A model generated the notes under the pieces. That model was not told where the DNA came from. It saw nothing but the letters and a program-made list of their open reading frames with translations, and ran no database searches. This document shows positions 1 through 7,980 of a stretch of DNA of 28,378 nucleotides, one piece after another. The stretch covers positions 1-28,378 of the forward strand of contig JANRKH010000055.1 in the NCBI GenBank assembly GCA_033763595.1, read 5' to 3'. Source of the DNA: JANRKH01 sp033763595 (GTDB lineage: Bacteria; Pseudomonadota; Alphaproteobacteria; Rickettsiales; Rickettsiaceae). The position numbers and the translations under genes were made by a program. Numbering within the stretch: position 1 is the first letter of the stretch; each line of letters starts with the position of its first letter.

Positions 1-2
1 GA

Positions 3-119
3 GAAGCAATAGGTATCACTAAAATAGCAACGAACATGCTCAAAAAAGGCCACAGCTTAGAAGATATAGCAGAATTAACTGGCCTCTCTATTGAGGATAT
101 AAGAAGCTTGAAGATATAA
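3..119 (+). CDS. C-terminal fragment of Rpn/PD-(D/E)XK nuclease-family transposase-like protein
   Basis: The first 38 codons of this frame are open from the window edge to a TAA stop; the gene begins outside the window. The visible peptide contains MLKKGHSLEDIAELTGLSIE, an amphipathic helix followed by a helix-turn-helix-like tail. That tail is typical of the C-terminus of Rpn (recombination-promoting nuclease) / PD-(D/E)XK transposase-like proteins, which are abundant in Rickettsiales genomes. The nuclease core itself is not visible, so the family call rests on the tail alone. The context of repeated non-coding elements just downstream fits a mobile-element-rich stretch. Confidence 0.6.
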   Translation, partial: EAIGITKIATNMLKKGHSLEDIAELTGLSIEDIRSLKI

Positions 120-348
120 GAAACATATACAAAATAACCTAAATATTATTTTGTATAAAAAGTGCAAGAGTTTTGATAGATCCTATTTGCATTAATCCTC
201 TATCCTTCTAGGTTCTTTGTAGATTTCAATTTCTCCAGCAAGAAAACGTATGTGCATGAAGTATAAAAGCGGATTATGGGACGAAAATCACAAAAAAATC
301 GTAGGTTTTATATATAAATCTACGCAGAAACTAGGTTTTTGCAACATG

Positions 349-488
349 CGCGACCTACTCGAAAACTCGGACCTACCGAACAAGTAGGAGGAGCGCGAAG
401 GAAGCGCTAGGTGCAACATGAAATACACGAAGAACTCTTTCCTTTTCGGGGGCAATGCGATTGCCACTAGGAGTAGAGTTTTTAGGAA
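349..488 (+). repeat. Dispersed intergenic repeat, copy 1 (flanks aas)
   Basis: This block resembles the block after aas (about 4122-4266) in the same order and orientation. Both contain a motif like GACCT-C-TCG-AAACTCG, then AAGTAG followed by a G/C-rich GGAGCGC stretch, then ACATGA. Both end in a G/C-rich run closing with CTAGGAGTAGAGTTTTT (467-483 here, identical in the other copy), one variable base and GGAAA. Between these anchors the two copies are heavily diverged. A short inverted pair (CCTACT / AGTAGG) suggests a foldable element. It looks like a decayed mobile or palindromic element; no family name can be assigned. Confidence 0.55.
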
Positions 489-536
489 AGATCCATTCTT
501 GGATTTGGCGTGGTTAATATTTAAAATTGTAGTAAA

Positions 537-565
537 TTGACATATTAGTAAAATTTTTCTAGAAT
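537..565 (+). promoter_or_regulatory. Sigma70 promoter of aas
   Basis: A perfect -35 box TTGACA (537-542), a 17-base AT-rich spacer and a -10 box TAGAAT (560-565) lie 29 bases before the aas ATG. Transcription would start near 572, giving a leader of about 20 bases that holds the ribosome binding site AGGA (586-589). Confidence 0.75.
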
Positions 566-594
566 GGCGCGAATTAAATTTTTTTAGGACAGAT

Positions 595-3500
595 ATGGCA
601 ACAACTCGATTATATCTACTGAGCGACAGAAGATTTTACCCAATGCTAGTTACTCAAGCTTGTGGGTGCTTCAATGACAACTTAATCAAAAGCGCATTTG
701 TGATGCTAATTACTTACAATTATGCGTTCGAAAGTCAAATAGCTACTCAAGTTTTAATAGCACTATCAAACATAGCTCTCATATTTCCTTTTATAATATT
801 CGCAGGGCTTGCAGGTCAGATTTCTGATAAATACGACAAAGCAAAAGTTGTGCAATTGGTCAAGTTATTAGAGATACCAATAGTGATGCTGGGTATATAC
901 GGATTTATGGCAAATAGTTTTGTCATAATACTCACAACAATTGCATTAATTGGTATTCATTCCACATTTTTTATCCCTATCAAATACAGTATCTTACCTG
1001 AGCAATTAGAAAAAGATGAACTGATCGCGGCCAATGGTTACATAGAATCTTCAACGTTTATATTCCTGCTGCTTGGTATTCTACTCGGAGGATTCGCTGT
1101 TAACGGCCTTTTCGTGGTTTTGTTCCTCATGCTAGCAGTGTCCATTGCAGGTTTTATATTTAGCTTATTGATTCTACCAACTAACACCCACCCGGAAATC
1201 AAAATAAATTACAACCTCATAGGTGAAACTTGGGATATACTTAAATATACATCCTCAAAGCATAATGTTTTTCTATCAATTCTAGGCATTTCGTGGTTTT
1301 GGTTTGTGTGCGCAGGCTTTATGGGCCAAATACCAATTCTAACCAAAGAGGTTTTTTGGTCCGATCAATATGTTGCAAACTTATTTCTCGCTGTATTCTC
1401 AATAGGAGTTGGGATTGGGTCATTTTTGTGCAATAGAATATTTGGTCACGAGATACAAACGAAATATGTTTTTCTATCATCAATCTTGATTAGCTTTATT
1501 GGTTTTGATCTATTTCTTGCAAGTAGAATAAATGAGGTCACAAATCAATCAGATGCGCTTCATACTTTATCTGTCTTTTTGACCAAATTTAGTAGCTGGC
1601 GCATTTTAATAGATTTTTTCTTATTATCTGTATTTGCAGGGCTTTATATAGTCCCTCTTTATGCAGTAATGCAATGCTTTAGTCATCCGGCCTACAGATC
1701 ACGAGTGATAGCTGCAAATAATGTCATGAACTCTGTCTTCATGATTGGGTCAAATATTCTAATATATTTGCTTGTAGCTTCTGGATGCTCGGTTACAACA
1801 ATTATTTTTATGTTGTTTTTTGTCAATGCAATAGTTGCGTTCTATATTTACAAAATGATACCAGAAAATGAGGTAATACCAGAGCCTTTCATAAAAATGA
1901 TATGCAAGTCAATTTTTGATTTCTTTTATAAAGTTGAAGTTAGAGGAATTGAGAATTATCACAAAGCTGGAAAAAGAGTCGTCATAGTAGCTAATCACCC
2001 ATCATATCTTGAACCATTACTGCTTGGTATATACTTACCAGAAAAACCGATTTTTCCTATTAGAACAAGAGTATCATATTATTGGTGGGTCAGGCCCATC
2101 ACTAGACTAGTAAAAACATATAAAATGGATTCAACGAATCCTATGGCAATGAAACATTTAATCGAGGAAATCAAAAAAAATAAAAAAATAGTAATTTTTC
2201 CAGAAGGCAGAAGAAGTACAACCGGCGCATTAATGAAGATATATGAAGGACCTGGTATGATTGCCGATAAAAGCGATGCTGTTATACTTCCTATAAGGAT
2301 CGAGGGCACTGAATTCACAATGACATCCAGAGTGAGACATGTAATAAAAAATAGCTACTTTCCAAAGATTACAATAACGATTCTTCCTCCTGTGAAAATG
2401 GAGGTACCAGACGGACTAGAAGATAGTAAACTCAGGAGAAAATATTTAAGTAATAGGCTTTATAATATCATGTCGGATATGATGTTTGAGAGCTCCGATT
2501 ACAAAAAAACTATTTTTGAGTCCTTGATTGATAGCAGGTCAACATATGGCAGAAACTTACCTATTATTTTTGAGGGACGAGATAATAAAGCGATTACTTA
2601 CATAGATTTAATGAAAAGAAGCTTTATTCTCGGGGGGGCGCTCGCTAAACTCTCCGATGTTAGAGACAACATAGGCATTATGCTGCCTACTAGCTGCGCT
2701 GCTGCTATCACTTTCTTTGCACTCCATGCATATAACCGCGCACCTGCTATGATCAATTTTTCTCTTGGTTATTCAATGATTGTCGCAGCATGCACAACAG
2801 CGCAATTAAAACTCATTATTACATCAAGACAATTTATTGATGCAGCAGACCTCAAAGAAATAGCGCAAAAACTCTCAGAACAATTTACTCTGATTTACTT
2901 AGAGGATATCGGTGCAAAGCTGACTCTATTTGAAAAATTATCAGGCTTTCTTGGATCCATGATTCCTATGACTTATTATAAGTATATAAATAAACAGGAA
3001 CAAAAAAAAGAAGAAGTAGCAGCAATTTTATTTACTTCTGGCACCGAAGGTAATCCTAAAGCTGTTGCGTTATCGCATGAAAATCTACAAGCAAATGTAT
3101 ACCAAATGAAAGCGAGGGTAGATTTCTTAACAACTGATATTGTATTTAATGCACTGCCAATGTTCCATTGCTTTGGACTCATGGCTGGCTGTGTTTTGCC
3201 TATTCTTGCTGGCGTTAAGACTTATTTCTACCCCTCGCCTCTTCATTATAGAGTCATACCAGAAATGATATATGATGTAGACGCAACTATAATGCTTGGG
3301 ACAGATACCTTTTTGAACGGATATGCGAAATTTGCTGATCCTTATGACTTTTATTCAGTTAGATATGCATTTGCAGGCGCAGAAAAACTTAGGCCCGAAA
3401 CACGAAAATTATGGTTTGAAAAATTTGGCGTTAGAATATTTGAAGGTTACGGAGTAACAGAAGCGTCTCCTGTTGTTTCAGTGAATACTCCTATGCATGA

Positions 3501-4068
3501 TCTTCACGGATCTGTTGGTAGATTATTACCGGGAATAGAAGCCAAAGTAATTCCAGTAGATGGTATAAAGGAAGGGGGTAGATTATATATAAAGGGCCCA
3601 AATATAATGATGGGATATATTTTTCATGATAATCCAGGAGCAATCGTTCCTATCGAGCCCGATAAATCTGGTGAAAAATGGTATGACACCGGAGATATAG
3701 TCGATATAAATGAAGATGGATACATAATCATTAAAGGTAGAGCGAAAAGATTTGCAAAAATTGCAGGAGAAATGGTATCTCTTGCAACGGTAGAAGAAGT
3801 TGCTAGCTCCATTGACTCAAGCGTAACAAGCGCAGCAATTCACATAGATGATGCAAGTAGAGGAGAAGTGATAATATTATTTACCGAAAGCACAAAGGTT
3901 CATCGTGATTCCATTAACCAAAAAATTAATGAGCTTGGTTTATCAAAACTCCTTATGCCAAGGATAGTAAAATTTATACAGGAAATCCCAGTCCTTTCCA
4001 CCGGGAAAACTAATTATCGCAAACTACTCTCTATAGGTTTAAAATCGATTGAAGAGGATGACTCATAA
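595..4068 (+). CDS. aas: Fused lysophospholipid transporter / acyltransferase / acyl-ACP synthetase (Aas-LplT type)
   Basis: This 1157-residue protein joins three modules. Residues 1 to about 430 form a major-facilitator membrane domain with many hydrophobic segments, like LplT. Residues about 435-640 are a PlsC-type 1-acyl-sn-glycerol-3-phosphate acyltransferase. Residues about 645-1150 are an AMP-forming acyl-acyl-carrier-protein ligase. Visible motifs are the acyltransferase block NHPSYLEP (467-474), the block PEGRR (536-540) followed by STTGALMKIYEG, the P-loop-like FTSGTEG (813-819) and YGVTEASP (952-959), which all match Aas. In the family this system imports lysophospholipids, activates fatty acid on ACP and re-acylates the lysolipid in the inner membrane. 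The usual HX4D catalytic pair is HX4E here (His468, Glu473). The start is supported by AGGA at 586-589 and the promoter above. Confidence 0.93.
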   Translation: MATTRLYLLSDRRFYPMLVTQACGCFNDNLIKSAFVMLITYNYAFESQIATQVLIALSNIALIFPFIIFAGLAGQISDKYDKAKVVQLVKLLEIPIVMLGIYGFMANSFVIILTTIALIGIHSTFFIPIKYSILPEQLEKDELIAANGYIESSTFIFLLLGILLGGFAVNGLFVVLFLMLAVSIAGFIFSLLILPTNTHPEIKINYNLIGETWDILKYTSSKHNVFLSILGISWFWFVCAGFMGQIPILTKEVFWSDQYVANLFLAVFSIGVGIGSFLCNRIFGHEIQTKYVFLSSILISFIGFDLFLASRINEVTNQSDALHTLSVFLTKFSSWRILIDFFLLSVFAGLYIVPLYAVMQCFSHPAYRSRVIAANNVMNSVFMIGSNILIYLLVASGCSVTTIIFMLFFVNAIVAFYIYKMIPENEVIPEPFIKMICKSIFDFFYKVEVRGIENYHKAGKRVVIVANHPSYLEPLLLGIYLPEKPIFPIRTRVSYYWWVRPITRLVKTYKMDSTNPMAMKHLIEEIKKNKKIVIFPEGRRSTTGALMKIYEGPGMIADKSDAVILPIRIEGTEFTMTSRVRHVIKNSYFPKITITILPPVKMEVPDGLEDSKLRRKYLSNRLYNIMSDMMFESSDYKKTIFESLIDSRSTYGRNLPIIFEGRDNKAITYIDLMKRSFILGGALAKLSDVRDNIGIMLPTSCAAAITFFALHAYNRAPAMINFSLGYSMIVAACTTAQLKLIITSRQFIDAADLKEIAQKLSEQFTLIYLEDIGAKLTLFEKLSGFLGSMIPMTYYKYINKQEQKKEEVAAILFTSGTEGNPKAVALSHENLQANVYQMKARVDFLTTDIVFNALPMFHCFGLMAGCVLPILAGVKTYFYPSPLHYRVIPEMIYDVDATIMLGTDTFLNGYAKFADPYDFYSVRYAFAGAEKLRPETRKLWFEKFGVRIFEGYGVTEASPVVSVNTPMHDLHGSVGRLLPGIEAKVIPVDGIKEGGRLYIKGPNIMMGYIFHDNPGAIVPIEPDKSGEKWYDTGDIVDINEDGYIIIKGRAKRFAKIAGEMVSLATVEEVASSIDSSVTSAAIHIDDASRGEVIILFTESTKVHRDSINQKINELGLSKLLMPRIVKFIQEIPVLSTGKTNYRKLLSIGLKSIEEDDS

Positions 4069-4430
4069 CCCCAGATTGGAAAGTAATAAACAAGACGTTA
4101 GGTCCACTTCCATCTAGATTAGACCTCTTCGTAAACTCGCTCCTAACGGGCAAGTAGCTGGCGCAGGCGGAGCGCAAAATTGCAGCGTACATGAGAGAGG
4201 TACGTGAGGATTCTGCTATACTTGCGCGGGCGGGGCAATTGCCTCTAGGAGTAGAGTTTTTCGGAAAAGTCTATTGTGCCGCTGGCAGGATAATGATATT
4301 TCCATGCTCTAATGTAACTTCTTTGCCAAAAACTCAGTTTTTTAATCATCGCTATAATCAAATCAAAGAGTAATTTTTGGATAATTAGTATTAAATAATT
4401 ATGGGTTTATAGTTATGTAGCAGGAAAATC
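4069..4430. other. Non-coding stretch after aas
   Basis: This stretch has 362 bases between aas and the next gene. It contains the second copy of the dispersed repeat (about 4122-4266). A 60-codon open frame (4191-4373) runs through that repeat and looks accidental. No clear terminator or RNA gene was seen. Confidence 0.55.
4122..4266 (+). repeat. Dispersed intergenic repeat, copy 2 (flanks aas)
   Basis: This is a diverged copy of the block at about 349-488 in the same orientation. The best conserved part is CTAGGAGTAGAGTTTTT (4245-4261), preceded by a G/C-rich, partly self-complementary segment (GCGGGCGGGGCAATTGCC). The two copies bracket aas. Confidence 0.55.
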
Positions 4431-4943
4431 ATGAATCTTTTGAAATTAATTGAATGTAGTTTATACTTACTTACTCTACCTTCAGATAAAAATTGCGTAA
4501 AAATAAACAGGTCAAAATTTAGATCTACTAAACTCAGCGTCTCTAAAGATGATCTTTTTGACGATTTCACTTTTGCCGAAAAGCTAAAACCGAATAATAA
4601 AGAGATTCACTTCCGAAATTTATACTCAGTAGCAAGAAATGATCCAGATCAACTTGCCTATAGCTCAATAAAAAATAATGAACAAAATATCAAGGAGACA
4701 CTCTTTACAAATGAATGTCTCCTTGAGTTAGCAAGATATATCAAAGACAGCACAAATACTGCAATGCTTGGCCCCTGCTCTGTACACGCTACTAGGTTAG
4801 TAGCAGAGAAAAATAATATTTTGCATAAATACAATCTAATTCAATACAAACCTAGCCAAGAAATTGAAAATTCGGAAATATGTAAAAGCGAAAATTTGCT
4901 TTCCATAAAAATATCTGGTGGCTATGATGAGACCTCTGAATAA
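4431..4943 (+). CDS. Hypothetical protein, 170 aa
   Basis: This open frame of 170 codons starts with ATG behind a weak AGGA-like site (about 4421-4424). The product is soluble-looking and rich in Asn, Lys, Ser and Glu. It shows no signal peptide, no membrane segment and no motif that I recognise. Its C-terminal half carries a short Cys/His-containing stretch (CSVHATRLVAEK). It is followed after 23 bases by the PAP2 phosphatase gene and then the amidase gene, so the three may be transcribed together. The codon usage looks like that of its neighbours, which supports a real gene, but it could be a lineage-specific or decaying protein. Function unknown. Confidence 0.6.
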   Translation: MNLLKLIECSLYLLTLPSDKNCVKINRSKFRSTKLSVSKDDLFDDFTFAEKLKPNNKEIHFRNLYSVARNDPDQLAYSSIKNNEQNIKETLFTNECLLELARYIKDSTNTAMLGPCSVHATRLVAEKNNILHKYNLIQYKPSQEIENSEICKSENLLSIKISGGYDETSE

Positions 4944-4966
4944 ATACTACTCATCAATTATATTTT

Positions 4967-5668
4967 ATGATTAAATATTATATCTATGACTTTCTTGGTT
5001 ACAATAGCATAATCTTTAGGTCGCTGAACAATAAACTTCAGGACGAGCATATACAAATCTTCTTAAGCTATATTTCCTTTTTATTTAATATTAGCAATTT
5101 TGCAATTTACTATATAATAGCTTTTGTATTTTTTTTAGTATGCTGCCCATACTCTAGAAATTGCTGCGCTTTATATTTCAAGATACGCCCCATCATCCAC
5201 TTGCCATTCCAAAGGAAATTCAATTCTTGGATTATGGGAAGCGTACCTAGCTTAAAACAAGCAGCAAAAATAAGAGAAAGATTCAGTCACTTTGTTGAAA
5301 TAGGAATTATTTATTCAATGATTGGATTATTATATAGCGCAATGAAATTTGGGTTTAACATGCCCCGCCCGTTCTGCAATGAGACTTTAGGAGAATTTAA
5401 AACAATTATTGATACATCCCTGGAGCGTTGCCTTTCTAGCTTTCCTAGTAGTCATGTTGCGATTTCTATATTATGCGCCTACTCAGTTTGGAAATTTACC
5501 GGAAATATTTCTAAGTGTTTTTGCGTGATTATAATAATACTTACTTCTATTTCCCGTATTGCACTTGCGATGCATTACCCTGCCGATATTCTCTATAGCG
5601 TTATTATATGCTTTATCATAATACGCCTTGGTAAAAACTTTGCTAAACTTGTTGATAAATTGTACTGA
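4967..5668 (+). CDS. PAP2-family membrane phosphatase
   Basis: This 233-residue protein has several hydrophobic segments and all three parts of the PAP2 phosphatase signature. They are KX6RP (Lys127 to Arg134-Pro135), PSSH (160-163, a variant of PSGH) and SRX5HX3D (Ser196-Arg197, His203, Asp207). His163 and His203 would be the catalytic histidines. Such enzymes dephosphorylate lipid phosphates at the membrane, for example undecaprenyl pyrophosphate, phosphatidylglycerol phosphate or phosphatidic acid; the substrate cannot be read from sequence. The gene lies 23 bases after an unknown gene and just before a peptidoglycan amidase, which is compatible with a role in recycling envelope lipid carrier. 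Complete motifs suggest an active enzyme. Confidence 0.88.
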   Translation: MIKYYIYDFLGYNSIIFRSLNNKLQDEHIQIFLSYISFLFNISNFAIYYIIAFVFFLVCCPYSRNCCALYFKIRPIIHLPFQRKFNSWIMGSVPSLKQAAKIRERFSHFVEIGIIYSMIGLLYSAMKFGFNMPRPFCNETLGEFKTIIDTSLERCLSSFPSSHVAISILCAYSVWKFTGNISKCFCVIIIILTSISRIALAMHYPADILYSVIICFIIIRLGKNFAKLVDKLY

Positions 5669-5707
5669 AACAGTATATTGCCTATACAAAACAACAATCC
5701 AAAATTA

Positions 5708-6607
5708 ATGATTACGGATTATTTAAAGATAGAGCAAAAACCTTTACCCAGCAATTGTTACAAAACAAGACCGAGTGGAGCAGTTGTCAAATATATAATT
5801 ATTCATGATATCAAGTACGACTTAAAAGAAACAATAGATATTTTTACAAAAGAAAAATTATCCTCCCACTATTATATAGATCGAAATGGTAGAATTTACC
5901 AATTTGTACATGACGATTTACTTGCGAATCATGCGGGTCAGTCTCAATTCAAGTCAGATGTGGGACTCAATCAATCTTCTATAGGAATTGAACTACAAGG
6001 TAGTTATGAACACCAATTTACGAATGAACAAATAAGCTCAATTTCCGCACTACTAAAGATACTGGAAGATAAATATGATATCGAGAAAAGTAACGTACTA
6101 TCTCATGCCGAAATAGCTCCATATCGAATAATAAACGACACTCCTCAACCTGGCAAAATAGATCCAGGCTTACATTTTCCGTGGAGACTACTATCCGATA
6201 CAGGTGTATGTTACCATCATGATTGTACCATTAAGCAAAATCCCGAAATGCTTTACAAGTATAACGACTCTGGAGAAAGTATTTTGAATATTCAAGAGAA
6301 ACTATATTCTTTGGGATATTCTTACATAAATTGTAATGGTATTTACGACTTAAAAACAGCGTCCGTTCTTAATGCTTTCTACTTAAGATATTATCAACTA
6401 TGGTTTTTAATCAATCAGGAAGTAATACGTGATCAGCTCATAAAAGCAGCCACGAAAAAAAATTCAGGCAGCTTAGAACTTGAAGCATTTCAAAATGACA
6501 CTATAAACGATATGTGGTTATTTGGAGAGGATTATTACTTGTATTTATCTAATATTGACGAAAATACGATCATGATCTTAGATGAAATGACTAATCAAAG
6601 TTGCTAA
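5708..6607 (+). CDS. Zinc N-acetylmuramoyl-L-alanine amidase (AmpD/AmiD type)
   Basis: This protein of 299 residues (from ATG 5708) carries an Amidase_2 (type 2) domain over about residues 20-160. The zinc ligands expected for AmpD/AmiD are present: His33 in IIIHD, His133 in LSHAEIAP, and Asp152 in KIDPGLHFPW. A weaker C-terminal helical region (about 195-235) resembles a peptidoglycan-binding domain. The enzyme would cut the bond between N-acetyl- or anhydro-muramic acid and L-alanine. There is no signal peptide or lipobox, as in cytosolic AmpD-type recycling enzymes and the Rickettsia AmiD-like enzyme. An in-frame TTG at 5678 could add ten residues; neither start has a good ribosome site, and ATG was preferred. 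About 12 extra residues sit between the second His and Asp motifs compared with typical members. Confidence 0.88.
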   Translation: MITDYLKIEQKPLPSNCYKTRPSGAVVKYIIIHDIKYDLKETIDIFTKEKLSSHYYIDRNGRIYQFVHDDLLANHAGQSQFKSDVGLNQSSIGIELQGSYEHQFTNEQISSISALLKILEDKYDIEKSNVLSHAEIAPYRIINDTPQPGKIDPGLHFPWRLLSDTGVCYHHDCTIKQNPEMLYKYNDSGESILNIQEKLYSLGYSYINCNGIYDLKTASVLNAFYLRYYQLWFLINQEVIRDQLIKAATKKNSGSLELEAFQNDTINDMWLFGEDYYLYLSNIDENTIMILDEMTNQSC

Positions 6608-6635
6608 TAACAAGCACATTTTTAAATACTTGCGC

Positions 6636-6662
6636 AATTATAGCATCTATAATTCTTGTTTT
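6636..6662. terminator. Possible bidirectional terminator between convergent genes
   Basis: A perfect 8-bp hairpin (AATTATAG / CTATAATT, loop CAT) at 6636-6654 is followed on the plus strand by CTTGTTTTT. It lies between the amidase gene and the convergent GNAT gene. The stem is nearly all A/T, so termination strength is doubtful. Confidence 0.35.
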
Positions 6663-6692
6663 TGGTGAAGCTGAATAGATTTAATCGATATA

Positions 6693-6734
6693 TTATTTAT
6701 AACAAATTATTTATAACAAATTTTTTATAACAAA
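6693..6734. repeat. Three tandem copies of a 14-bp unit
   Basis: TTATTTATAACAAA occurs at 6693-6706 and 6707-6720, and as TTTTTTATAACAAA at 6721-6734. It is a short direct tandem repeat in the convergent intergenic gap. Confidence 0.85.
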
Positions 6735-6744
6735 ATGCGAACAT

Positions 6745-7350
6745 CTAATTATTCCAGTCAACTTCCAGATCAAGAGCGGGTAACTCACTTGTTTCAGTGA
6801 GAATAAAAACATGTTTAACTAGCTCTTCTTTCAATAGAACATCATTTGATAGATTTCGTTTTTTTTCTCCGGCATAGCTAAATCCGAGTCTTTTAGCTAC
6901 TGCCATACTTTTAGTATTCCCCTCTTCCGCTACTATAACAGCTTTTTTTGCAGAAAGAATGTCTAAAGCTACTCTAGTTAATGCATTAGCATATTCTGTT
7001 GCAAGTCCCATCCCTTGGTAATCTACATCGAGCCAGTAGCCAATCTCATATATACCATCCTGAGGAAGTGTATTGTCGTTATAGCCGCAAACGCCTATAA
7101 TATTACCACTCTCTTTATAAATTGCAGACATAGGTAAATCATCTAGCGCCTTTTCTTTCCATGCTAGTACGCTTTTTTCTACGAATCTTTTAGTAGCGTC
7201 AAATGATGTATTTTTTGTCCAAGTATTCCACTTTTTAAGATTTTCAATCGAATTATTAACAAGCTTATTGATCTGAAATTCATCACCATGTTTAACTGGC
7301 CTTAATATCAATCTGGGAGTTACGATCTCTTTCAGTGTATATATTTTCAT
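6745..7350 (-). CDS. GNAT-family N-acetyltransferase (RimJ/RimL-like)
   Basis: This protein of 201 residues (from ATG at 7350) matches the RimJ/RimL branch of GNAT acetyltransferases. It opens with TPRLILRPV, has a GYWLDVDYQGMGLATE stretch whose QGMGLA fits the acetyl-CoA pyrophosphate loop (Q/R-x-x-G-x-G/A), and ends with AEEGNTKSMAVAKRLGF, the usual motif B region. It would transfer acetyl from acetyl-CoA to an amine, perhaps a protein N-terminus; the substrate is unknown. An upstream TTG at 7380 would add ten hydrophobic residues not typical of the family, so the ATG was chosen. The gene follows dut on the same strand after a gap of about 180 bases and is convergent with the amidase gene. 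Confidence 0.85.
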   Translation of the reverse strand: MKIYTLKEIVTPRLILRPVKHGDEFQINKLVNNSIENLKKWNTWTKNTSFDATKRFVEKSVLAWKEKALDDLPMSAIYKESGNIIGVCGYNDNTLPQDGIYEIGYWLDVDYQGMGLATEYANALTRVALDILSAKKAVIVAEEGNTKSMAVAKRLGFSYAGEKKRNLSNDVLLKEELVKHVFILTETSELPALDLEVDWNN

Positions 7351-7533
7351 TTTTAAAATTATTGTTATAATATACTGCAAGTGCAGTGGGAATTGTTTTT
7401 TTTAGTTTATAACGCAGAATTTATCAAAAAATCGCTCTTATGGTTATTTTAGGCTACACATACCCTCCGGGCTTTATCCATATTTCCGCTACAAACCTTA
7501 CCTCATATGAGTTTTAATTCCTAGAATAAATTC

Positions 7534-7974
7534 TCATATACCTGTTGAACCAAATCCTTTTGCGCCCCTGTCTGTTTCATCCGCATCTAAATTCGCTTCA
7601 ACGAAATTAACCTGCTCATATTTTGAGATAACTATTTGCGCTATTCTCATACCATGCTCGACTGTAAACTCGTCCCTACCGTGATTTATAAGTATAACTT
7701 TAATTTCGCCTCTATAGTCACAATCTACAGTGCCAGGACTATTTAACACTGTGATACTGTTTTTCGCTGCAAGTCCTGATCTTGGCCTTACTTGCGCCTC
7801 ATAACCCTCCGGTAGAGCAATCGCAATACCTGATGGAATGATAGCAGATTTTCCAGGAAAAATAACTATATTTTCGTGTAAATTTGCATGTATATCGACC
7901 CCGGCACTTAATTTTGTTGCATATTTTGGCAAAATGGCCGATTCAGATAATTTTTTAATCCTAATGATTTGCAT
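7534..7974 (-). CDS. dut: Deoxyuridine 5'-triphosphate nucleotidohydrolase (dUTPase)
   Basis: This 146-residue protein has the five motifs of trimeric dUTPases: SAGVDI (23-28), PRSGLA (64-69), GTVDCDYRGEI (81-91, with the catalytic Asp region), RIAQIV (110-115) and the C-terminal RGAKGFGSTG (136-145) that closes over the nucleotide. It hydrolyses dUTP to dUMP and pyrophosphate, keeping uracil out of DNA and feeding thymidylate synthesis. Length is typical. The ATG follows the stop of the CCA-adding enzyme gene by 6 bases, so the two are almost certainly co-transcribed. An imperfect inverted repeat (CATATGAG / CTCATATA) overlaps the stop region at about 7504-7540. Confidence 0.96.
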   Translation of the reverse strand: MQIIRIKKLSESAILPKYATKLSAGVDIHANLHENIVIFPGKSAIIPSGIAIALPEGYEAQVRPRSGLAAKNSITVLNSPGTVDCDYRGEIKVILINHGRDEFTVEHGMRIAQIVISKYEQVNFVEANLDADETDRGAKGFGSTGI

Positions 7975-7980
7975 GAAAAC

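Larger units (their letters stand above)
120..594. other. Non-coding stretch upstream of aas
   Basis: No convincing gene was found in these 475 bases. The stretch contains a degenerate dispersed repeat (about 349-488, second copy about 4122-4266) and a strong sigma70-type promoter for aas at 537-565. I see nothing recognisable in 120-345 beyond AT-rich sequence. Confidence 0.6.

Noticed and set aside
4191..4373. 60-codon open frame MREVREDSAILARAG...
   Set aside because: It starts and runs within a dispersed repeat whose other copy is not open in the corresponding frame; no ribosome binding site.
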